Positions 1-10,180 of a stretch of DNA of 64,000 nt are shown here, piece by piece; the stretch's first letter is position 1; every line of letters begins with the position of its first letter. The position numbers and the translations under genes are program-made. Below the pieces are notes generated by a model. It was not told the origin of the DNA and searched no databases. It was given only the letters and a program-made list of their open reading frames with translations. Source of the DNA: Symbiotaphrina buchneri (Eukaryota; Ascomycota; Symbiotaphrinales; Symbiotaphrinaceae); the NCBI GenBank assembly GCA_001599915.1, contig BCIG01000020.1, forward strand, positions 583,416 to 647,415. Direction: 5' to 3'.

Positions 1-178
1 AGGCGGCCGCGGAAGGCGTGCTGGGATTGATGGGCTGCACTGTGCTGATTAGCTGCACGAGGGCTTGCGTGTGCTGCTTCAATTCCTCGAGCGTGGGTGG
101 AGGGAAACCGGTGGTCAGCGAGCAGGCGGCGCGCGTGCCGGGTGGCTTGCTGGAGAAGCGTGATTTGGAAGCTGACAT
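1..178 (-). CDS. Hypothetical protein, N-terminal part only (continues past the window edge)
   Basis: Read on the minus strand, an ATG at 178 opens a frame that stays open to base 1. The first residues are MSASKSRFSSKPPGTRAAC, followed by a Pro-rich stretch and a short helix-like segment (LEELKQHTQALVQLIS). At least 59 residues are present and the C-terminus lies outside the window. I do not recognise the family. Support is the clean ATG context and the uninterrupted frame running off the edge. It could instead be a chance open frame, so confidence is moderate. Confidence 0.45.
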   Translation of the reverse strand, partial: MSASKSRFSSKPPGTRAACSLTTGFPPPTLEELKQHTQALVQLISTVQPINPSTPSAAA

Positions 179-1187
179 ATTGGGAGTGCTATCGGGATGA
201 TATCACAGATGGACGCTCTCTCGTATCATATCTCAAGGAACATAGCGGGAAAGACTGACACAGGGGGATATCTTGCTGGTCTTAATGGAATGACTTGTTG
301 ATGCCCCCGCCTCCGTCGGAACGCAGGGGTAGAACAAAGAAACATCTATTCGGTATCCGGCAGGTTACACAAGTCAATACTTGCAAGCCCTGCCTGCAGT
401 CCGTGCTTCTCGACATTGTTGCTGATTGTACTCTTGTGGTGTATACAAAACCTTCAGAATTGATGAATTGGTGCGGTGTTGAACTGTGAGTGTATTCAGG
501 AGTGACCCCTGAATGGCCAAGATACTGCTAACCTCCAAGCGGTATATGCACTGACCTGTAAACACGAACGACCACAAGAACGAACAAGCCAAAGTCCAAA
601 AGTCCAAAAATCCACTGTCATTTCACCATAATCACTCGAAGTCTCAAATATGCCAACTGCTAAAATTATCCCCCGCAAAGCATGTCGTCGTCGCCGTTAT
701 GCCCCGTTGCGGTATGGCGGCCTCGGCCTTGGCATTGTTCGCAGCTCATTTGCACGAGTACGCTGACCTCGCTTTTTGCTCAGCCTCCTGATCACTAAAC
801 AGATTCCGCGCTATGGGAATCCAAGATGTCTAGTCTTCGAAGCGAGGCTGCTGTGCCAGATGTCTGCACCGGATGGACGCCCTGGCTAAATTTTGATAGT
901 GCTTATAAGGCCAGCCTTGTTAGCTTGATGTCTGGGGATCTCAGCCTCATTAGGTGTTCAGAGGTATTACTGTTTCGGGATGTGTAAATAGTGGGAAGGG
1001 GCATTGCTTCTTGATGGACATTTTCATAGCTTGGGGTATTCTGTTTCCTATTTCTATCGTATACGAGGTCTTCAACCGTGGACTTACTTTCTTTTAATGT
1101 CGACGCGTCGTACGATTTGATATCCATTTGTTTGTTTTCTGCACGACGTTTGAAAACGCATCTTCACGATATTTCCTCTCATTCGCA
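179..1187. other. Intergenic region, about 1.0 kb
   Basis: This stretch separates the minus-strand edge gene from the plus-strand MARVEL-like gene, so it should hold two promoters. The short open frames have no domain-like content and overlap one another on both strands. I see no RNA gene or repeat. Confidence 0.5.
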
Positions 1188-1967
1188 ATGCAGACGGCTC
1201 CTTCACCCACCCCTACTCGAAAGACTCCATCACTCACCCTCGACACCACTTTCACTAAGAACTACACAAATCAACCGCATGAGAACCGCGTCAAATTTAG
1301 TCTTCCCGATGAGGACTTTCATACCCACCAACCCTCCATCCACGAGAAAGACGAAGAAAGACCACTCAGAACACCATACCCCTCCACCTCTCCACCCCCA
1401 CGTTGGCACGGCATCCTAAGACTTGCCCTACACATATTCATCCTCATAGCCAGCGCCGTCATCCTCGGCCTCAGCATCCACGCTCTAAACATCTACAACG
1501 CCAAACGAGTAATCAATATCGAAACCCTCGACGGACCCACCCCCGCCTGGAAAGGGACTTCAACCCTTCCAACCATACTCCTAGCAAGCGTCGCAGGTGT
1601 CTCCTTGGTGACGACATCCGTCTCAGTCTTACTGGCCTTATGGCGCGGGTTCGATGCGCCAATATCACTCAGCGATAAACTCTCCATTGCTTCCTCGACG
1701 GTGCTTGTGGCTGCTTGGATTGCGGTGACGGTTGTTTTCGCGGAGTACAGGGCCAGGGATAGGTCGAGTCTGCTGTGGCGTGCTTGCCAGGGCAGAGATG
1801 CCCCGACGAGATATTTGGCGGGATATGCCCCGGTGTGTGCGGAATTGAGTACGGCTGTTGGACTCCAGTATGGGATCATGGGGGCGGAGTTTGTTGTTTT
1901 GTTTAGCTTTGTGCTGACGGCTCTCGGTATCAGGGGAATGATGGGACCGGGTCGGGAAGGGTGGTAG
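1188..1967 (+). CDS. MARVEL-like four-helix membrane protein
   Basis: Single-exon gene of 259 residues starting at the ATG at 1188 (MQTAPSPTPTRK). An in-frame upstream start at 1128 would add 20 residues of no recognisable kind and is disfavoured. Residues 1-80 are polar, rich in Pro/Thr/His and probably cytosolic. Four hydrophobic helices follow: around ILRLALHIFILIASAVILGL, LPTILLASVAGVSLVTTSV, IASSTVLVAAWIAVTVVF and LQYGIMGAEFVVLFSFVLTA. A short loop with two cysteines (WRACQGRD, APVCAEL) sits between helices 3 and 4. This four-helix plan with a long N-tail resembles fungal MARVEL-domain proteins of the plasma membrane or eisosome neighbourhood. The family call rests on topology only, so the exact role is unknown. 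Confidence 0.7.
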   Translation: MQTAPSPTPTRKTPSLTLDTTFTKNYTNQPHENRVKFSLPDEDFHTHQPSIHEKDEERPLRTPYPSTSPPPRWHGILRLALHIFILIASAVILGLSIHALNIYNAKRVINIETLDGPTPAWKGTSTLPTILLASVAGVSLVTTSVSVLLALWRGFDAPISLSDKLSIASSTVLVAAWIAVTVVFAEYRARDRSSLLWRACQGRDAPTRYLAGYAPVCAELSTAVGLQYGIMGAEFVVLFSFVLTALGIRGMMGPGREGW

Positions 1968-2340
1968 GTGAGGGGCGAGGTAGGATGGATCTGAGCAGCG
2001 AAATGGACATCAATATCAGCTCAGTAATTGTATTATGCTTCACTCAGTCACTGGGAGATTCATAATCCCTCTGCCTACTTCAGTCTGCTTCAGCGTTGAT
2101 TGGCGGCACTTTCAATATGAGTTCCACAATTAAGATCTCTATTGACTTGAATTGCAAGTATATTCACACAATGTCCATACTCTTGATCGGAGTGAAGTAA
2201 TTCTGTGGACGGAGGACCAACCCCCTAAACCAATTCCAACGCCCTTATGCTTCCATGATTATGCTTCTAGCTCGGCCATTTCACAAAGCACCAAGACGTG
2301 CCGAACAGATGCCGGGTTCCATCCCCTTTTGATACGTCGC
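1968..2340. other. Short convergent intergenic region
   Basis: Lies between the 3' ends of two convergent genes. AT-rich; the only open frames are short and uninformative. I see nothing else in it. Confidence 0.4.
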
Positions 2341-2685
2341 CTACCTCCTCGGCCGATCCTCAATCCGCACGACCTTCACGCCCTCCATAGCCATCTCCCT
2401 CCTCTCGCGATTAAAGCCCAAAACCTCTCCCACAAGCCCACCGGGCTTCGGCACCGGACACTCCCGCGCTTTCCGCCTCGCAACCTGCCGTTCCGTATCC
2501 GCCACGGCTGCATCTGAGCCTCCGTCGTCGTCTACCCGCCGTCTCGCTCTTGGGCGTTTCGTTCCTGGTGTGCTGCCGGCGGGGGAATCGGCCAGCTGTG
2601 TAGAAGGTGCTACCGGACATGGCAGCAGATGTGGTAGCCCGACTACGAGGAATGAGAGGGCGAGTGTCGTTGTGAAGAGAGACAT
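2341..2685 (-). CDS. Small hypothetical protein with N-terminal hydrophobic segment
   Basis: The frame is open from 2721. I favour the ATG at 2685, which gives 114 residues beginning MSLFTTTLALSFLVVGLPHL, a hydrophobic stretch that could be a signal anchor or a mitochondrial inner-membrane helix. A disordered Arg/Asp-rich middle (GTKRPRARRRVDDDGG) follows, then a more ordered C-terminus (ECPVPKPGGLVGEVLGF and a final VKVVRIEDRPRR). The pattern of a short membrane anchor plus a conserved-looking Cys-Pro-Val-Pro tail suggests a real small gene. I cannot name the family. It is transcribed away from the PP4 gene. Confidence 0.5.
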   Translation of the reverse strand: MSLFTTTLALSFLVVGLPHLLPCPVAPSTQLADSPAGSTPGTKRPRARRRVDDDGGSDAAVADTERQVARRKARECPVPKPGGLVGEVLGFNRERREMAMEGVKVVRIEDRPRR

Positions 2686-2739
2686 GGTCTGTCGCGAGCG
2701 GGGGTGTAGAGGAGGTGGCATTGTCGTGATGTGATGAGC

Positions 2740-3126
2740 TTAGCGGCTCGAAGTTTGCCTTTTAGCTCCAGGAATTGATAGAAGCGTAGCCGATTGTCTT
2801 TCCGCGCAGACGCTATGGGATGTTGTCGAGGCGCCCGAGCTGCTCAAGGAGATCTCCAAGGCATCGATCAAATGATCTTCGATGAACGCGCTCTGGGTGC
2901 AGGATAGTAGGAACGGGCGAGCTGGTATAACGATGGTGTTCCTCAGTTCTAATTCTAAGCCATTGAGGAAGCCCAGATGTAGTCGACGTAAAGCAAGCCT
3001 GATGGTGATGCCACTTGCTTCTTCCCAGTTGTCCGGGTTGTGTTCTCCGGCTGATCCCTGCGCTTTCTGCAATTGACGTTGGAAATGTGCCGAGGTGCGC
3101 AACACCAAGAGATCGCGCTTAGTCAT
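2740..3126 (-). CDS. Possible small hypothetical protein divergent from PP4
   Basis: A 128-codon open frame with ATG at 3126 (MTKRDLLVLRTSAHFQRQL) and stop at 2740. It looks amphipathic, with one moderately hydrophobic patch (LGFLNGLELELRNTIVIPAR). No motif is recognised. Its start lies only about 135 bp from the divergent PP4 start, so either the two share a tight bidirectional promoter or this is a chance frame. It might also be an upstream exon of the 2341-2685 gene; I found no convincing splice pair. Confidence 0.3.
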   Translation of the reverse strand: MTKRDLLVLRTSAHFQRQLQKAQGSAGEHNPDNWEEASGITIRLALRRLHLGFLNGLELELRNTIVIPARPFLLSCTQSAFIEDHLIDALEISLSSSGASTTSHSVCAERQSATLLSIPGAKRQTSSR

Positions 3127-3260
3127 CGATCTGTACCTGGCTGCGCTACGCAGTGACTTAGACTTCCACCATCCGAATTTCTACCTGACGCCACGCGACA
3201 TCGTCCCTGCAGATCAGACCGACCAACATGCAGAGATGACATGATCGATACGCTGCTAAG

Positions 3261-4719
3261 ATGAGTGATCTGGATAAGTACGTTGGACGCCCGTCTTGTC
3301 TGCCTTGTCAGAAGCACCCTGGAGCTTTTAGGCTAACCGCGACTGCTTAATAGGTGGATAGCGCAGCTGCGCTCCTGCAGGCCGATCCCCGAACCACAGG
3401 TCCGCGAACTATGTTACAAGGCGAGGGAATTGTTGATAGAGGAGGGCAATGTGGTCGGAGTGGATGCGCCGGTGACGGTTCGTCTTTCTCTTATGGAGTC
3501 CCACGTTTGGGCAACGGAGTTTGATAGCTGGATGTTGGGCTAATCTTGCGGCGGCTGGCAGATATGCGGCGATATCCATGGCCAGTTTCATGACCTAATG
3601 GAGCTGTTTCGAGTCGGCGGTGATGTTCCAGATACCAATTACATTTTCATGGGTAAGCAATATGTGCTGGTGGACATGAAGCACGGCGCTGATGAGCATC
3701 CTTAGGCGATTTTGTCGATCGTGGGTTCTACTCCCTCGAGTCATTCCTCCTCCTTCTTTGCCTCAAAGTCCGTTACCCCGACCGCATCACACTCATCCGC
3801 GGCAATCATGAATCCCGACAAATCACAACCGTTTACGGCTTCTACGATGAATGCATACGGAAATACGGCAGCGCCAATGTGTGGAGGTGAGCTAGGCATG
3901 CATCAGCTACGAGGTTCCAGGCTGACAAAAGGGCATAGATATTGCTGCGAAGTTTTCGACTACTTGGCGCTTGGTGCCCTTATAACTGGGGCTGCGACTT
4001 CGGTATATCCGGAAGCGCAAAACGAAGAGCTCGAAGATGTGGAGATTGAAGTTCTCAACTCTGCCGGCTCACTCATCCGACGTTTCGTCCGCGGAGAAAA
4101 TAAAGCAGATACAACACCGGAGAAGACTGGACCAGCAGGTACCGGCGCAACATCCTCCTCCGGCGGTTCGACCTCACAAACTGGTGGTGCTGTTCTATGC
4201 GTCCACGGCGGCCTCTCTCCTCTTGTAGAAAGCGTCGATAAGATCCGGTTACTAGACCGCAAGCAAGAAGTTCCACACGAAGGTGCCATGTGCGACTTGC
4301 TCTGGTCTGACCCGGACGAGATTGACGGATGGGGTCTGTCCCCTCGTGGAGCCGGCTTCCTCTTCGGCGCCGATATCGTCAAGCACTTCAACCACCGCAA
4401 CGATCTATCACTCATCGCCCGCGCACACCAACTGGTCATGGAAGGGTTCAAGGAGATGTTCGACTCCGGCATCGTCACTGTCTGGAGCGCCCCAAACTAC
4501 TGCTACCGCTGCGGCAACGTCGCTGCAATCCTGGAACTGGGTGAAGACAGTGGCGTGGCCGGCGGATCATATGCACCTCCTCAACCTTCGACGCTGGGGC
4601 TGAAAGACGATGGCACCCGGCTGCTGGGGCCCGGGCGGAGGTATCGTGTGTTTGAAGCGGCGCCGCAGGATAGCCGCGGCATGCCGGCCAAGAAGCCGGT
4701 TGCAGACTACTTTTTGTGA
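3261..4719 (+). CDS. pph3: Serine/threonine protein phosphatase PP4 catalytic subunit (Pph3/PPP4C type)
   Basis: Five exons (3261-3277, 3354-3477, 3562-3652, 3706-3886, 3939-4719) encode 397 residues. The first exon is 17 nt. The N-terminus [19 protein letters not shown] resembles PP4 rather than PP2A or Sit4. PPP metal-binding and catalytic motifs appear in order: [39 protein letters not shown] and [12 protein letters not shown]. The protein ends KKPVADYFL, the tail that PP4 and PP2A carry for carboxymethylation. Metazoan PP4c is about 307 residues. The extra length here is an acidic then Gly/Ser/Thr-rich insert at about residues 153-222, between LALGAL and VLCVHGG, plus about 25 extra residues after AAILEL. 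PP4 dephosphorylates DNA-damage signalling proteins such as gamma-H2A and Rad53 together with Psy2-type subunits. Family call secure. Confidence 0.93.
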
Positions 4720-5414
4720 TTGTGCAGCGCGAGGGGACAATGGGCTTGTTGATGCATGCGTTGAGCACGGGATACCAGCGGGCCGGGGCATGGCCTGACA
4801 AATGATAAGGGCGTTTGTGCATAAAGGCGTTGCGGTGGCATAAGGCGTGGGCTCGAGCGATGTCGGATTTTTCTGCCTTCCTTTTGGCCATGGATGATCA
4901 TAAAAGGCTGCGTTGTATCTGAGGGAGCCATGTCCGCCTTAATGGCGTCTGGATTTGCGTTGCATGACACTCTAAATTCTTTCACAATGCATATTCGAAA
5001 CTCTGACGCGACCTGGATTAGCAGATGCTTGCAGTAGGTTGAAGATACTGTGAGCTCCTACGTGACACCTAGAAGTAGTCGCGGTCAATGTGAGATTTCC
5101 CCATGAAGAATATGGTGGTCTAAACTCTCATTCACCTGCTAGATGGAGCTCCAGCCCCGAGCTACGATCTAGTCTGTGATTGGATCACGATTGTTCGATA
5201 TTCCTTTTCATCAGTGTGGTACAACATCTCCCATCGAAAGCCAGTGGATCTACAACCCCGCCAGGCGCCTATATCTTCCGGGTATCTGTCTACTATATCC
5301 GCGAATCTCTAGTCATCCACATACTCCAACCTCTCTCACTTCAACTCTCATCCTATTCTCCGAACCCCCTCTACCCACAAATCCAAGCACATCCGGATAA
5401 TTCTTGCAGAAAGC
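4720..5414. other. Convergent intergenic region, about 0.7 kb
   Basis: Lies between the 3' ends of the PP4 and urea-transporter genes and should hold two terminators. Contains a pyrimidine-rich stretch (about 5300-5400). No gene recognised. Confidence 0.5.
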
Positions 5415-7924
5415 CTAAGCAACCTCCTTCCCATCCTCCGGCTTGCGACTACCGCTCTTCTCCTCGACCTCCTGCGCCTCCAGCACACCCTCGCCCCTCA
5501 CATCCTTCATCCGCTTCGCTCTCTTCCCGCTCACATCCGCCCACATGCCCTGCAGCGTCCTTAACATACTCGCTCTCCCCTCCCAAAGCGGGAAGATCGC
5601 CACACAGCCCGCACTACAAAACAACCACAGAATCGCCACAATAATCCATCCCCTAAAGAACGGTTTACTGAACACATACCCGCTGCCATACAGCGGCATA
5701 GGCCAGAGAATCAGCAGCGCCAGCGTCATCGCCACCGTAGTGCCGCGCGCGATCCGCGACGCACGTTTCAGAAGGTGCTGCTCTGTTGCGGCGACTTCGG
5801 CGGTCCGAGAGGATTCGCCCGGGATCAGCTCGAGATCGACGTGTGCGGAGGCGGCGATGTCGCTGTCGTCGCCCCGTCGGATTTGTAACATGCTCACCCA
5901 GTCGTAGGATGCGGGCTTGAAGATTAGGGTTAGGATGGGGACGTAGATGCACGGTGAGAGAAGGGCGGCGACGTTGCCTGCGAGCATGGGGTTGCTGGGT
6001 AGGGTTAGTCATTGCTGGATATGGCTGGATATGGAGGGAAGTGGGGAGGTGGGAGGGAGGGGACACGTACTTTGCGCCAGTGCTGTCGACGGTGAGCACG
6101 CCGTATTCCTTCTTGGCGACGACGAGCCAGACGATGAGCGACGTGGCTAGGCCCAGGATCGGACTGACGCCGGCGGCGACTGCGTTCTGGCGTTTCCAGA
6201 GCAGCGTCAGACTTGCAGGCAGCACGGCGGCGGAGATGATGACGCCCTAGAGAAGAGAGAGATCAGCGCTCCGTCAACGCATGCAAGAGAAGGAAGGCAG
6301 CATTGGTACTTACCATGAGCAAGTAGAGATATCCCATGGAGATGCCAATGTAGTAGAGTCCCGTAGAGAATCCCGCCATCAGCAGGCCCCACAAGATCAC
6401 ACACAGATGCGACATATAGATCAGCCGCCGGCCGCTGGCGTCGGGCTTGAAATACGTCTGGTAGATGTCGTACGTGCAGATACTCGACACGGCGATCATC
6501 TCGGCTGATGAGGCTGATGTGACGGCCATGAAGACCAGCAGCAGCGTGCATACGGCCCCGCCCTTGCCTAGCAGCGCGACAGAGGCGTATGGCAGCACGA
6601 GCCCCGCTGTTACCTCGTCGTTGGTCATGCGGTTAGGGTACGTGGGGAATGACGGCGTCATTTCTAGAGCGATGCCGCAGAGACCCATGGTTGTGGCTGT
6701 TAGCCAGGGGATGGCGAACCAGCTGAGCCCGCCCATGAGGTACCCGGGAAGGGCGTGCACTGGAGAGGCGGCGATGGCTTTGTTGTAGTAACCATTATCC
6801 CTGCTCATGGGTCAGCAGAAAAGGGGGTAACTGGGATGCTTCAGAGACGTACAAAAAGACGGTGCCGAAGTTGCCGACAAGATTAATAACGAAGAATATA
6901 GCGCCCTGCTGGGAGTGCATGGTGAGGTAGCTGCCCTTCTCATTCCCCTCTACGGGATGTGCCTGCGAAGCCTGCAGCAGCAGATCATATACCGCTCCCG
7001 GACTACCCACCACATCCGACGTGGCATACGCTGTAAACGCGAAGATGAAGATGATGACCAGCAGGACAACCGTGTGGACATAATCCGTCAAGAACGTCGC
7101 CTTCAGCCCACCAAACATGGTATAGATCACCACGCCCACGGGGAGCAGAAAACACGCCGCGGCCGTGGGCATGCCCGTCAGGGCCGTCACCGTCGCCGAG
7201 CCGCCCGTCAGCAACATGGCCGTCACCAGCGTGTTGGTCATCAGCCCGAACACAATGTACACCATGTGCACCAGCGACCCGTAGCGCGCCCGGATCACCT
7301 CTAGGAAGGTGTGTGCGTTGGGCGCCCGCCGCTTTAGCTCGATGGCAAGCGTTGCGAAGAGCAGGATCTGCACTGTGGCGCCGGAGGCGTACCAGAAGGG
7401 CCCGCTCACGCCGTACCGGTACGCCACGGCGGAGGATTGGAGCAGTGTGGCGGCCCAGGTCCAGGAACTGACAACGGCGGAGGCCACGAGACCGCTTTTC
7501 ACGGTACGCCCGGCGGTGCTGAACATTTCGGATGTTTGAAGCTCATAGTTGTACCTGAAAGCGGGGGTGTTAGTTTAAGATCTTTTGATATGGGGAGTTT
7601 GATGTCATGATATATTGGGGCTATGGTAGACCAGGAGAGGAAATGGAGCACATGTCCGCTGCCGCAATACTATTGAAGATCAATGCCTGCGAGGCAGGGC
7701 CCAACTTGGCATTGCCCGAGCGCAACCACGGGGTCGATTTCTTGACGAAATGCAATTGTAGTTGCGGACAAGCAAAGACACAGACAGAGTAGAAAAAGGG
7801 AGAACGCAGAGCTCAATTACCTCTTCAACACAAAGGTCACAAACACCATTCCCAACGCAAACGCAAACCCCAAGCCGAGCACGACCTATCATCGTAATCA
7901 TTAGCCCCCGCCTACATCCCCGTC

Positions 7925-7964
<40 letters not shown>

Positions 7965-8033
7965 ATGCAGTAAGCAACTTACGCCATAGCCAGCTCCCTG
8001 GCCCAACGGCGGTGCTACCTGGCCGGATGACAT
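5415..8033 (-). CDS. DUR3/UreA-family urea transporter (sodium:solute symporter superfamily)
   Basis: Six exons on the minus strand (8033-7983, 7885-7821, 7554-6853, 6800-6314, 6246-6071, 5994-5415) give 686 residues, the usual size for fungal DUR3 proteins. The N-terminus [17 protein letters not shown] runs across the first intron into [18 protein letters not shown] (TM1). Family features include [72 protein letters not shown] and [19 protein letters not shown]. About 15 membrane helices are expected. The protein takes up urea with protons across the plasma membrane, feeding urease or urea amidolyase. HGATAR sites lie upstream (AGATAA at 8150; a cluster at 8553-8592), in keeping with AreA-type nitrogen control. 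Intron 1 carries an unbroken 30-nt homopolymer. Fungi often have several paralogues, so I do not assign ureA itself. Confidence 0.9.
7927..7956. repeat. A30 homopolymer inside intron 1 of the urea transporter
   Basis: Thirty consecutive A on the plus strand, T30 in the transcript sense, followed by one G and six more A. It lies inside the intron between donor 7982 and acceptor 7886 and acts at most as a polypyrimidine tract. It is expected to vary in length and to be error-prone in sequencing. Confidence 0.95.
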
Positions 8034-10180
8034 ATTTCCAACACAACCTCTTGCACGGAAGACGGCTTTCTTGTGTTCTCAACCAGTCAAGCCGTGAAAG
8101 AAGAACCTGCCTGCTTATTTTGCCGATGAGGTCCAGTCAAAGTAGTGCTAGATAAAGCCAATTCCTAAGAGATCGCAGGGCACGTGTGTATCTTCGCAGC
8201 AGGATTCGCGTACGATGCAGGTATATAAACCACCAGCACCTTGCCAGTCCGTATTCAATAAAAAAGCAGGCTACGGTAGATCAACATCCACCGCAAGAAA
8301 GTGGCATTGCGAAAGAATAAGTACCCCTCCGAGCCCAGACCCTCCCTTAGACAGAGGATAGGGACTCGCCCTGACGTTGTGCCATGCTTGCATGGGATAG
8401 GATAAACGGCATGCACGCCGCCGTCATTCCCATCCATTATCCAAAGACCCCTGTCAGCGCCATTGATCCGGCGATAGGGCCAGCGGGCGCGTCTTTCAAG
8501 ATCTTCATTCATGGGCCGTATCAGTGCCAATTGGTAGTTGCCCTGCGTCACTCGATAGAGAGATAGTAAAAGATAGATAGGAAGAGAGATAGCAGCCCCT
8601 GTTCGTGTGTACTCAATTAGCCAACCAATTGCCGTTGTTTCCACAGGACGACTTAATCGGATCCACGCCAGTACTGTAGCTTCCTAGCCCTTAAGCCCCG
8701 GCAAATACGAAAGGTAATTCACCACTCGCTCAACTCTTTTGCACTGCACCTGTAGCAATTATCTTCCCTCGCGCCATTCTTGGCCCGAGCCTTCTCCACC
8801 GTCTTCCCTAGTAACCTCCTTCCTGCTCCTCCCTTCGCGCCGTTGGCACTATCGTACGAGCAGCAGCGAATTGTCGCGCCGGCGGGGTTAAGCTAGCCTG
8901 ACGAGTGTTCTTGCGCCAACGAGCGGCGCCCCACTCGCGGGACGATCCCCTTCCCGATCCAGGCGGGGAACAGGGTTGGAGATAAGGCGTGGGCAGTGAT
9001 AACGGGAACGCATAACGTTTGTGATATTGATATTGAGATTTTGTGGCCTGACACAGTAATAACTGCTTTTAATACGTGCTGCTGCTCTCACCTCGGAGAT
9101 ACACATGTGTAGTAGTGAGCGTTACGGGTAATAGCGCTCCTCCACTTGAGTAGTAGCCTCCAGCTGAAGATAAGATGGAGCTCCAGATTCAGACTCTCTA
9201 CCCGATATCATTGAGTTTTATAATCAGATCTCGGTGCATACGGCTGTAGATGTCCATCTTTGAATTCCTGTCTTATCTTACCTATAGATTGATTCTACCT
9301 AGAGATGAGAAAGACCCCGCAGTTACCTGATTCAGTTGGTCCCTAATTGGATAATGAATGAATGTTCTCTCGACAGACGGTTTCTTAGTACAGTAGATCT
9401 GGAGGTATCAGTGTGATATGGGTGCAATTTATATTATATACACTCCTGGTATGTCAGAACTAGGTATCTCAACAACAGCAGTACGTCCATTAAATCCACA
9501 TACCCTACTATAGATATGGTACGAGAGAAATATCATGGTGTCAGTGATCTGGGATCCCGAAATGGCCAGTAGGGTCAAATTCCCTATCATGTGCGCCCAG
9601 CTGGAGGACAGCCCAACTCTCTGGTCTCAGATTCAGATTTACCCTTCTACTTCTGATCAACGAGACCAAAAACGACGATCTCGAACAACATGGGGTGGAG
9701 ATCATTGGAGGCTGTTCACGGTGCTTAGGTGTGGATGTTTTTCATGATACTGGCGTTTGGCGCTGGGGTAATGAATGATCATCTCCATTGTACTTCAATT
9801 TCATTGGACCTATGTAGGAAGGTACTTTAGGTATCTAGGTAGGTTTCGCAGCTTTCCCCGCTGCTCGCCCAGCAACAACAGTACTACCCCAGGTATGCGT
9901 CCCCGGCGCCCGGTATTAAGGAAAAGCAGATTATTAGAGTATGACGACAACCCGTCTTCAACGCAGCAAAAAAGAAGATCCTAACGCATAGGCAAAGAGG
10001 CAGGCAGCGCTTTTGTCAGTGGTATCGCAAAGCACACAGACAGAACAGGGACACCCGAGCAGACCAAAAGCTCCATCGAAGGACTATTATCAAAGCAACC
10101 CGGTAGTCGAGTCAAGAAACGGCAATGGGCGAGAGAAACCGCAATCCGCGCGAGCATCAGCAACGCCTTTCTCGCAGCGC
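8034..10180. promoter_or_regulatory. Long 5' region of the urea transporter, about 2.1 kb, without a recognised gene
   Basis: Contains a TATATAAA-like box at about 8221-8227, a lone AGATAA at 8150-8155 and a dense HGATAR cluster at 8553-8592 (CGATAG and four AGATAG, two overlapping). These suit GATA-factor control of the minus-strand urea transporter. The rest, to the 3' end of the CSC1-like gene, is AT-rich with only short uninformative frames. A TAGGTA-rich stretch lies near 9822-9845. I see no tRNA or transposon. Confidence 0.5.

Noticed and set aside
374-678. Overlapping short frames on the minus strand
   Set aside because: Several overlapping frames of similar length with no protein-like composition; typical of non-coding sequence.
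3960-4478. 172-residue frame antisense to PP4
   Set aside because: It is the antisense shadow of the PP4 exon 5 and has no independent features.
7927-7962. Poly(A) run as the tail of a retroposed SINE or LINE
   Set aside because: There is no recognisable element body before it and no target-site duplication; it lies neatly inside an intron as a T-tract.
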